Positions 56,616 through 64,000 of a DNA stretch of 64,000 nt are shown here, in pieces. The DNA comes from Microcaldota archaeon (lineage in GTDB: Archaea; Micrarchaeota; Micrarchaeia; Micrarchaeales; CABMGC01). Position numbers and translations under genes: made by a program. Below the pieces are notes generated by a model. That model searched no databases and was not told the DNA's origin. It saw nothing but the letters and a program-made list of their open reading frames with translations. The stretch's first letter is position 1. Each line of letters starts with the position of its first letter. The stretch lies in NCBI GenBank assembly GCA_021818995.1, contig JAKASP010000001.1, forward strand, positions 93,381 to 157,380. Reading direction: 5' to 3'.

Positions 56616-57623
56616 CTACGGAGGAGTGATGTAGGCACCGCAGTCGTTGAGTATCTTGCTCTGGAACGAGTAGGAGCTGTTAAGCGTCGAGTAGTTCAGG
56701 CCCGTGTAGAGTCCGGTGTAGGTCAGCGAGCTCAGGAAGTTGGACGATGACGTGTTTATTATAGCCAGGACGGCCTGTCCTGTGGTGTCTGGAGACGGCG
56801 AGATCGTTGAGTAGGTTATCAGCACGTTGTTCTTCGCCTGCAGCGTACTCTCGTTTATCGTTATGTCTGTAGGCGTGTGCGCGCTAATATTAGCAAAATC
56901 CACCGGTGCAGGAGGATGTTTGCTATAATAAGTGGCGTACGTCGAGTTGTAGACTCCTGAGGTGCAGCCCGCGTCCTTCTCGTAGAGAGTCCTGTAGCCC
57001 TTCATAAGTATGCCCGTTCCCGTCTTGTTCATGAGAGTGAGCGCCTGCTGGAATAGGAGCTGCGTCGAGTTCTGGGCCACGGTTGTCGTTGACGTGGAGA
57101 GCACGGAGGTCGTTGAGACGGTGAGCCCCAGTCCGCCGCTGCCGCTGCCTATGCTGCTGAGGCTTGACGGGTTGAGCAGCGTCACGCTCGGACTCGGCTT
57201 TATGCTGAGCGCAAGTATGAGGGGCGTTATTTCCACTGTTGCGCTTGAGTTGCTCTCTGTCAGGAGCCTGATGTTTATGTCTGCGGTCTGCGAGCCGTCG
57301 GTGCTTACGTTGAGGCTGGAGACCGGGGAGAGCGAGAACGAGACCACTGATCCGTAGAGCGCGGGCACGTGGGTTATGTAGAACGACGCCCCGCTGACAG
57401 ACGATGCGCGTAGCTCTAGGGCCGTGGTGCTCCCGTTGTATATGCGTATGAACTGGGTCTGGTTTGGCGAGAGCGTTATGCTCCTCGTGGCCGTTATTGT
57501 GATCACGCTGGGGACGAGCACCCCGTATACTATGTATATCACTATCAGCGCCGCCACTAGCGCGAGTATCTGCCTTCCGGAAAGCCGCCATGCTGGAAGA
57601 GTGAACTTTTTAGGTACCTGCAT
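56616..57623 (-). CDS. Membrane-anchored extracytoplasmic protein, S/T/N-rich, unknown
   Basis: N-terminal TM (ILALVAALIVIYIVYGVLVPSVI), S/T-rich. Confidence 0.6.
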   Translation of the reverse strand: MQVPKKFTLPAWRLSGRQILALVAALIVIYIVYGVLVPSVITITATRSITLSPNQTQFIRIYNGSTTALELRASSVSGASFYITHVPALYGSVVSFSLSPVSSLNVSTDGSQTADINIRLLTESNSSATVEITPLILALSIKPSPSVTLLNPSSLSSIGSGSGGLGLTVSTTSVLSTSTTTVAQNSTQLLFQQALTLMNKTGTGILMKGYRTLYEKDAGCTSGVYNSTYATYYSKHPPAPVDFANISAHTPTDITINESTLQAKNNVLITYSTISPSPDTTGQAVLAIINTSSSNFLSSLTYTGLYTGLNYSTLNSSYSFQSKILNDCGAYITPP

Positions 57624-57707
57624 CTACCACTGCCTCTGAAATCGGTTGCGACAACAAACAATATTATACTTTCGTTGCCCATTACTCTCGCGCGACCAGG
57701 GAATCAG

Positions 57708-58904
57708 ATGAAGGGCATAGAGGACGTCGAGTCCGACATCATGTCGTTGATAAACGACAAGCAGGAACTAACATACAACGAGCTCAAAGACTATGCGGGC
57801 TCGATGGAGATAGACAACGACACGCTCAAGCGCGCGCTCGCAGAGCTCGTGAAGGCGACAGCCATAGCATCAAGGAGCAGCGGGGGCATACCCACTTATT
57901 ACATGCTTCAGGAGCCGCAGCACATCAAGCGCATCTTCGTGATAGAGGACGACCAGAACATCAACAAGCTCATGGCCGTATCTCTCGGGAAGGGCTACGA
58001 CATAACCCAGATATACGACGGCAAGGAGGCGATAGAGAAGATAAAGTACCAGAAGCCGGACCTCGTCGTGCTTGATCTCATGCTCCCCGGGGCCGATGGC
58101 CTTGAGGTCTGCCAGACGATAAAGAAGGATACAAACCTCCGTGACATAACGGTCATAATAGTGAGCGCTATGGAGGCGAGCACGAACAGGTTCAAGGGCA
58201 TAAAGTACGGTGCCGACTACTACATCAAGAAACCCTTTGACCCCGACGAGCTCCGCAGCCTGGTCACCATCTTCCTAAAGAAGAAGGGAAAGAAGTTCGA
58301 CCCGCTCATAGATCTCCCGAACGAGGACCGAATATCGGACAGCGTCGAGAAGTCGCTCAAGGAAGCGGATTCTGGCTATGAGATTGGCAGGCTGCGCGTC
58401 GAGGGGCTCGCGAGCTTCGCGAGCAAGTTCGGCAACGACGCAGGCATAACTATACTCAGGCTTGTGTCGCAGCTGCTGCAGGACAAGGTTCGCGGCAAGG
58501 AAGTCGAGGGCACTTTCGTCGGCTTCCTGAACGGCGACGATTTCGTTCTTGCAGGCAACCAGAAGAACGTCGACAGGATAATCGAGAGCATAAAATCCGA
58601 GTTCCAGGCGGTGCTTCCTTTCATCTACCAGAGCGAGGGCTACAAGCCGATAGAGAAGGGGATAGACGACCTCTATGCGGTGCAGAACCCGACGCTGTCG
58701 CTGGGCTACACCGAGATAAAGCGCGAGACTCTGATGGCGAGACGCGCCGAGGTCATCAAGGAGAAGAGGAAGGAGGAGATAGGATCTTACACGTACGACG
58801 AGCTGCGACGTATGCTCGGAAGCGAGAACCTGGACATAACGATAACGAGGGACACGAACGGGGTTAAGCTCTCTGTAGGGAAACGAGTACAGAAGGAGGA
58901 TTAG
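57708..58904 (+). CDS. Response regulator: N-terminal helical/wHTH-like, REC, degenerate GGDEF-like domain
   Basis: REC IFVIEDDQNINKLM...PDLVVLDLMLPGADGLEVC...VIIVSAMEA...YIKKPF; DPLIDLPNEDR, FASKFGNDAGITILRLVSQLL, FLNGDDFVLAG. Confidence 0.85.
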   Translation: MKGIEDVESDIMSLINDKQELTYNELKDYAGSMEIDNDTLKRALAELVKATAIASRSSGGIPTYYMLQEPQHIKRIFVIEDDQNINKLMAVSLGKGYDITQIYDGKEAIEKIKYQKPDLVVLDLMLPGADGLEVCQTIKKDTNLRDITVIIVSAMEASTNRFKGIKYGADYYIKKPFDPDELRSLVTIFLKKKGKKFDPLIDLPNEDRISDSVEKSLKEADSGYEIGRLRVEGLASFASKFGNDAGITILRLVSQLLQDKVRGKEVEGTFVGFLNGDDFVLAGNQKNVDRIIESIKSEFQAVLPFIYQSEGYKPIEKGIDDLYAVQNPTLSLGYTEIKRETLMARRAEVIKEKRKEEIGSYTYDELRRMLGSENLDITITRDTNGVKLSVGKRVQKED

Positions 58905-58907
58905 CCG

Positions 58908-59195
58908 CTATCTTTTGCGCTTCTTTTTTGCGTGCTTCACTTGGCGCTTGGCCGTGGCCCGCTTCGATTTCCTGCCCTTGCCGCTTTTGCCTCCGGACAT
59001 CTCCGACCTTGTGAACCTCTCCGACTCGAGCAGGTCGACAACGTGCGTCTCGTCCGCGGGCCTGCTCTCTCCTGCGCTGTCGAGGAGCGCCTGACTCTGC
59101 ATGCCGCCTATCTTAAGCAGCTCGTTCATCTTCTGAGCGCGCAGCAGGGCTTCTAGCCTCTTGCTGCTCGATGAACGACTCGGTCTTTTCGCCAT
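58908..59195 (-). CDS. Highly basic small protein, unknown
   Basis: KSGKGRKSKRATAKRQVKHAKKKRKR tail. Confidence 0.45.
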   Translation of the reverse strand: MAKRPSRSSSSKRLEALLRAQKMNELLKIGGMQSQALLDSAGESRPADETHVVDLLESERFTRSEMSGGKSGKGRKSKRATAKRQVKHAKKKRKR

Positions 59196-59265
59196 AGAAT
59201 CGGGATTAAGTATTTATGGCAGCAATATTTAAATGATAGATAGAGACGGTCTGTGGGGGCTGTTT

Positions 59266-59433
59266 ATGGCAGTTGAAAAATCGGGATTGTACTCGTGCCC
59301 CGTCTGCGGGCTCCACTACGATGACAAGAGGACCGCCGACGCGTGCTACGCCTGGTGCTCCAAGCACAGTTCGTGCAATCTCGAAGTTGCGAGACAGTCC
59401 GTGGAGGCCAGGAAGGCAGGAAGGAAAGGCTAG
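59266..59433 (+). CDS. Small Zn-finger-like protein (CPVCGLHY...CYAWC)
   Basis: Short ORF with two CxxC-type motifs; ORF track start at 59233 possible. Confidence 0.5.
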   Translation: MAVEKSGLYSCPVCGLHYDDKRTADACYAWCSKHSSCNLEVARQSVEARKAGRKG

Positions 59434-59442
59434 CGGTGCGCT

Positions 59443-62103
59443 ATGATAGAGTACTACAAGAAACCATTTAGCAGAGAGGAGAGCCTCGGCTCGCTAAACT
59501 TCTACATACGCGACTGGTTCGAGAAGAGGTACAAGAATCCGACCCCGCCGCAGCTCTACTCGTTCAAGCTTGTGCGCGAGCAGAAGAACCTGCTCATAAC
59601 TGCGCCGACCGGCAGCGGGAAGACATTCTCTGCTTTCATGGCCATACTGAGCGACCTGATGGACATGGCCGAGAAGGGCGCTCTTGAGGAGAAGATCTAC
59701 TGCGTCTACATCTCTCCGCTGCGCGCGCTGAACAACGACATCTACCGCAACCTGAACGAGCCCCTGGACGAGATATACAAGAAGCTGGGGGAGAGCGTCA
59801 AGAAGATAAGCGTGGCGATACGCACAGGAGACACGCCGCAGGCAGAGCGGCAGAAGATGCTCAGGAACCCGCCGAACATCCTTGTCACCACTCCCGAGAG
59901 CCTTGCGATACTGCTCAACGCGCAGAAGTTCTCCGAGAACCTGAAGAGCGTAAAGTACGTGGTCATCGATGAGATACACGAGCTCGCGAACAACAAGCGC
60001 GGAGTGCACCTCTCGCTCTCGCTCGAGAGGCTTGCGGACCTCGCCGGCAGGGACTTCACCCGGGTCGGGCTCGGGGCGACGCTCTATCCGCTGGAGACAG
60101 CCGCCGGGTTTCTTGTTGGCTACGGGGACGACGGCAAGGAGCGCGACTGCTACATAATAGACGCCACGTGGGACAAGAAGATGGACTACACCACAGTGTG
60201 CCCAGTCAGCGACATAGTAAACGCGGCCGACGAGAAGATCGACGAGTCGATATACAAGACGCTTAACGAAATAATAGAGAAGAACAAGACCACGCTCATC
60301 TTCACGAACACGAGGAGCGGCACCGAGCGGGTCATATACAACCTTATGCGCCGGTTCAAGTACGGAGAGGAGAACATAGCCGCACACCACGGCTCGCTCT
60401 CAAGGGAGCTGAGACTCGGAGTGGAGGAGATGCTGAAGAAAGGAAAGCTCAAGTGTGTGGTATCGTCCACGAGCCTCGAGCTGGGAATAGACATAGGGTA
60501 TATAGACAACGTGGTGCAGCTCGGCTCGCCGAAGAGCGTCACGCGTGCGATCCAGCGAATCGGCAGGAGTGGGCACAGGTTCTCTGACGTTGCGCGCGGG
60601 GAGATAGTTGCCATAAACCGCGACGACCTGGTCGAGTGCGCAGTGATGCTCGACTCTGCTAAGAAACGCAGGCTAGACTCGTTCACGATACCGAAGAACG
60701 CGCTGGATGTGCTCGCGCAGCACATTGTCGGCATGGCGCTCATGAAGAAGTGGAAGATCGACGACGCTTTCGCGCTCGTGAGGCGTGCCTACTCCTATCA
60801 CTCGCTCGACAAGAAGGACTTCATGATGCTCATAGAGTACCTGTCAGGCAGCTACGTGGGCCTCGAGAGCAGGCGCGTCTACGCGAAGATATGGTATGAC
60901 GCGAACGAGGCTGTGATAGGGAGGCGGGGCAGGTTGACCAAACTCATCTACTTCCTCAACATAGGCACGATACCGGACGAGGTCTCCGTGGACGTATACC
61001 AGGACAGGAAGCAGATAGGGAGCATACAGGAAGAGTTCCTGTCGAGACTCAAGCCCGGAGACATCTTCGTTCTCGGGGGCAAGCTGTACAAGTTCGACCA
61101 CTCCCGCGAGATGAAGGCGTTTGTCACCGGCACCGAGAGCAAGATCCCGACGATACCGCCGTGGTTCTCCGAGACGCTGCCGCTGACATACGAGCTGGCG
61201 CTAGAGATAGGGAGGTTCAGGCACGAGCTAGCCGACGCGATAGCCAAGGAACTTCGCGGAATCAAGGGCATAAGCAAGCTGCTCAAGGCGCGGAAGTTCA
61301 CCGGAGGCAAGGATGCGGAGGCGATACTCGACGCGATGCCCATGGACAAGAACACGCGCAGCTCGATAACCTCGTACTTCACCGAGCAGCTGCTCTTCGC
61401 GAAGCACGTGCCGAACGACAAGCTTGTGCTGATAGAGAAGACGAGCGACGAGAAGGGCGAGCGCAACTACCTGGTCTTCCACAGCCTCTACGGCAGGCGC
61501 GTGAACGACGCGCTCTCTAGGCTCTTCGCAATAGAGGCGAGCGACATGTTCGAGACCGATGTCGGCCTCATGATAAACGACAACGGTTTCGTGATAGTGA
61601 CCGATGCTGCCCTGAAGATCGGAAAGGAGGACATCTCAAGGCTTGTGTCGAACGTGGCGAACAGCGACGCGGCGCGCATAATAAGGGCCAACGTGAGGCG
61701 CACGGAGATGATGAAACGGAGGTTCAGGCATGCAGCGGTGAGGAGCTTCATGGTCCTAAGGAACTACAAGGGCAAGAAGATAAGCGTGAAGAGGCAGCAG
61801 ATAAACTCCGAACTGGTGCTCAAGGCTGCTGAGGAGATAAGCCCGGACTTCCCGGTCGTGAAGGAGACGTACAGGGAGATAATGGACGACGTTATGGACC
61901 TGCCTCGCGCGAGGGAGATACTGAAGAAGCTCAAGGAAGGAGAGATCGCATACGAGATAATAGAGACGCAAGTCCCTTCGCCTTTCTCGCACGTGATGGT
62001 GACCTTCGGCGAAGCTGACGTGGTCATGATGAAGGACAGACGCAAGCATCTTCGCGAGCTGCACAAGCACGTGATGCAGCAGATAAGCAAGAGGTATGGA
62101 TGA
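59443..62103 (+). CDS. lhr: Lhr-like superfamily 2 DEAD/DEAH-box helicase
   Basis: LITAPTGSGKTFSAFMAIL, VVIDEIHEL, GLGATL, LIFTNTRSGTERVIYNL, VVSSTSLELGIDIG, RAIQRIGRSGHR. Confidence 0.95.
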   Translation: MIEYYKKPFSREESLGSLNFYIRDWFEKRYKNPTPPQLYSFKLVREQKNLLITAPTGSGKTFSAFMAILSDLMDMAEKGALEEKIYCVYISPLRALNNDIYRNLNEPLDEIYKKLGESVKKISVAIRTGDTPQAERQKMLRNPPNILVTTPESLAILLNAQKFSENLKSVKYVVIDEIHELANNKRGVHLSLSLERLADLAGRDFTRVGLGATLYPLETAAGFLVGYGDDGKERDCYIIDATWDKKMDYTTVCPVSDIVNAADEKIDESIYKTLNEIIEKNKTTLIFTNTRSGTERVIYNLMRRFKYGEENIAAHHGSLSRELRLGVEEMLKKGKLKCVVSSTSLELGIDIGYIDNVVQLGSPKSVTRAIQRIGRSGHRFSDVARGEIVAINRDDLVECAVMLDSAKKRRLDSFTIPKNALDVLAQHIVGMALMKKWKIDDAFALVRRAYSYHSLDKKDFMMLIEYLSGSYVGLESRRVYAKIWYDANEAVIGRRGRLTKLIYFLNIGTIPDEVSVDVYQDRKQIGSIQEEFLSRLKPGDIFVLGGKLYKFDHSREMKAFVTGTESKIPTIPPWFSETLPLTYELALEIGRFRHELADAIAKELRGIKGISKLLKARKFTGGKDAEAILDAMPMDKNTRSSITSYFTEQLLFAKHVPNDKLVLIEKTSDEKGERNYLVFHSLYGRRVNDALSRLFAIEASDMFETDVGLMINDNGFVIVTDAALKIGKEDISRLVSNVANSDAARIIRANVRRTEMMKRRFRHAAVRSFMVLRNYKGKKISVKRQQINSELVLKAAEEISPDFPVVKETYREIMDDVMDLPRAREILKKLKEGEIAYEIIETQVPSPFSHVMVTFGEADVVMMKDRRKHLRELHKHVMQQISKRYG

Positions 62104-62846
62104 TGAGGCTTACCAGCGACATCGAACTTGCGGACGGCCTGCCTCTCCTCTACATTAAATCTCTTGACGCGATCGTATGCTCGGACCTCCACCTCGGATA
62201 CGAAGGCGTGATGGCCAGCCGCGGGAGCTTCGTGCCCAAGCTCAACTTCAGGAAGATAAAGGAGACTATGATGAAGGCCGCGAAGGCCTTCGGTGCGAAG
62301 ACCGTGATTGTCGTAGGCGACATAAAGAACGAGTTCGCGGATGTGCACGTGGAGGAGTTCAACGAGTTCCGCGAGTTCATAGGCTTTTTGAGGAAGGAGC
62401 TTGGGATAGGCAAGATAATACTGATCAAGGGAAACCACGACAACTTCATAGACAGGTTCAGGCAGGCGCTCGGCTTCGAGATATTCGCGCAGGAGGCGCT
62501 GCTCGGCGACTATCTATTCTTCCACGGCGAGGAACTGCCGAAAAGCAAGGGCGGAAAGACCCTCGTGATGGGCCACCTGCATCCCGCGATAGCGGTGTAC
62601 AACAAGGTTGGCGTGAAGGAGAAGATTAAATGCTTCCTTTACGGACAGACGGCTGACGGAAGAAAGATAATAATCCTGCCTGCCATGAACTATTTTGCAG
62701 AAGGCGTGGACGTGAACCAGGAACATCTCGGGAAGATGGCGCCGATCTTCGACCGCATGCTCGATGTTGACGAGATGAAGGCGCTCTGCCTGGGCGAGGA
62801 CGAGATACTCGATTTCGGCAAGGTAGGAAAGCTGAGAAGCGTGTGA
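62100..62846 (+). CDS. Metallophosphoesterase (ICC-like), Lhr-associated
   Basis: IVCSDLHLGYEG, VIVVGDIKNEF, LIKGNHDNF, FFHGEE, VMGHLHPAI. Confidence 0.93.
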   Translation: MMRLTSDIELADGLPLLYIKSLDAIVCSDLHLGYEGVMASRGSFVPKLNFRKIKETMMKAAKAFGAKTVIVVGDIKNEFADVHVEEFNEFREFIGFLRKELGIGKIILIKGNHDNFIDRFRQALGFEIFAQEALLGDYLFFHGEELPKSKGGKTLVMGHLHPAIAVYNKVGVKEKIKCFLYGQTADGRKIIILPAMNYFAEGVDVNQEHLGKMAPIFDRMLDVDEMKALCLGEDEILDFGKVGKLRSV

Positions 62847-63274
62847 CCATGAAGCTCTATGTTTACACAGACGGCGCCTCTCGTGGCAATCCGGGTGAGA
62901 GCGCCTCCGGCTACATGATAATGGACACCTGGCACACGCCGCTCTACAGGCATGTGTTCTACAACGGCAGGTGCACTAACAACGTCGCCGAGTACAAGGC
63001 GATAATCGCCGCGCTCAAGAAGGCGCTCGGGATGGGCAAGGACGGTGTCGAGCTTGTGCTCGCCTCTGACAGCAGGCTGGTCATAAACCAGCTTGCCGGA
63101 AAGTACAAGGTGAAAGACAGGGAGTTGAAGAAGCTGAACGCCGCGGCTAGGTCGCTGCTCAAGAAGTTCCAGAAATACGAGCTGCTGAACGTTCCAAGGG
63201 AGAACAAGCACGTCGCCTCTGTCGACGCCGAGCTCAATTCCTTCCTCGATTCCGAGGTACAAGATAAAGTATAA
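62843..63274 (+). CDS. rnhA: Ribonuclease HI-like
   Basis: YVYTDGASRGNPGESASGYMI, NNVAEYKAIIAALKKA, LASDSRLVINQLAGKYKVKD. Confidence 0.93.
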   Translation: MTMKLYVYTDGASRGNPGESASGYMIMDTWHTPLYRHVFYNGRCTNNVAEYKAIIAALKKALGMGKDGVELVLASDSRLVINQLAGKYKVKDRELKKLNAAARSLLKKFQKYELLNVPRENKHVASVDAELNSFLDSEVQDKV

Positions 63275-63313
63275 ATACTCGGGAAAACAACAGGTTGTTG
63301 CACAGTGTTGTAA

Positions 63314-64000
63314 ATGGCGAGCAGCAAGGGGAAACCGGTCAATACGCCTCCAGCAGACGCGAAGGAGGTCTACGACCAAGCCGGCAAGCTCTTCGAAGAG
63401 AACAAGTTCGACGAAGCGATAGCTCTGTACACACAGGCAATTGAGAAGTATCCCGATTATTCGAGCGCGTACTTCAACCGCGCACTCTCGTACGCGCTGC
63501 AGAGCGAATATGAGAAGGCGACGAACGACGCGATGAAGGTCATGGAACTGGAGCCGAACGCTCCGGATGCACCTTACGTGATGGGCGTCATAAGCGAGTA
63601 TCAGCAGGACATGGACGGCGCTAAGGAGTGGTACGAGAAATCATTGAAGAACAACCCAGAGTACGCTCAGGCGAAGGACAGGCTGAAGATGCTCAAGGAG
63701 AAGATGAAGGGCGCACAGCCGGGCCTGAAGGCCAAGGGCGAGGAGGTCACGCAGACCGTGGTCGAGGAGGGCCAGATAAAGAAGGTGGCGTGGTTCACCT
63801 CCGACATTACCTTCAAGGACATAGTGGGCATGGAGAAACAGAAGCAGCTGATACACGACAACATAATACTTGCGATAACTAAACCGCAGCTGCTCCAGGC
63901 ATACGGCAAGAAGCTAGGCCTGGGAGTCATCTTCTACGGCCCGCCTGGAAACGGAAAGACGCTGCTGGTGCGCGCCATAGCGGGCGAGACCAAGGCCAAG
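63314..64000 (+). CDS. TPR - AAA+ ATPase fusion (truncated by window end)
   Basis: TPR repeats AKEVYDQAGKLFEENKFDEAIALYTQAIEKYPDYSSAYFNRA, then VIFYGPPGNGKTLLVRAIAGE Walker A; open to window edge. Confidence 0.85.
   Translation, partial: MASSKGKPVNTPPADAKEVYDQAGKLFEENKFDEAIALYTQAIEKYPDYSSAYFNRALSYALQSEYEKATNDAMKVMELEPNAPDAPYVMGVISEYQQDMDGAKEWYEKSLKNNPEYAQAKDRLKMLKEKMKGAQPGLKAKGEEVTQTVVEEGQIKKVAWFTSDITFKDIVGMEKQKQLIHDNIILAITKPQLLQAYGKKLGLGVIFYGPPGNGKTLLVRAIAGETKAK

Noticed and set aside
58500-58560. Active diguanylate cyclase call
   Set aside because: Signature is NGDDF, not GG(D/E)EF; likely inactive, so only a degenerate domain is reported.
1-64000. CRISPR array or cas genes
   Set aside because: No regularly spaced direct repeats and no Cas-like proteins among the ORFs.

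Overview
Archaeal chromosomal segment (archaeal-type ProRS and GluRS, Spt4/RpoE, CCA-adding enzyme, Trm1, RtcB, fibrillarin, Nre, AK6/Fap7, DUF357). It is gene-dense, GC-rich, and lineage assignment below archaea was not attempted with confidence. Five tRNA genes are readable, all on the minus strand: Trp(CCA) with an intron, Gln(TTG), Pro(CGG), Ala(CGC), Leu(CAA). Accessory regions: (1) the left end (1-2053) carries a tyrosine recombinase preceded by a dense array of perfect hairpins and abuts the 3' end of tRNA-Trp; (2) an AT-rich defence/restriction island at ~21.9-27.7 kb with two C5-cytosine methyltransferases flanking a DUF3883-type nuclease, plus an opposing operon DUF262 - HEPN(RNxxxH) - Vsr; (3) a lone AT-rich membrane/coiled-coil gene at 28.8-29.6 kb. 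Metabolic block: full pyruvate-dehydrogenase-type complex (E1a, E1b, E2, E3) with lipoyl synthase and a two-gene lipoate-protein ligase (LplA + LplB) interrupted by a DUF1801 gene; a polyprenyl synthase / UbiE / CPBP / MenA-like quinone set. A soluble multi-PAS histidine kinase sits near a response regulator with a degenerate GGDEF-like domain. The best candidates for something undescribed are the hairpin array upstream of the recombinase, the two-MTase/DUF3883/DUF262-HEPN-Vsr island (including an in-frame MTase-stop-nuclease junction lacking a canonical start codon), and the 11-bp repeat built into the tRNA-Trp gene. All family calls are from motif recognition by eye; no database search was run.
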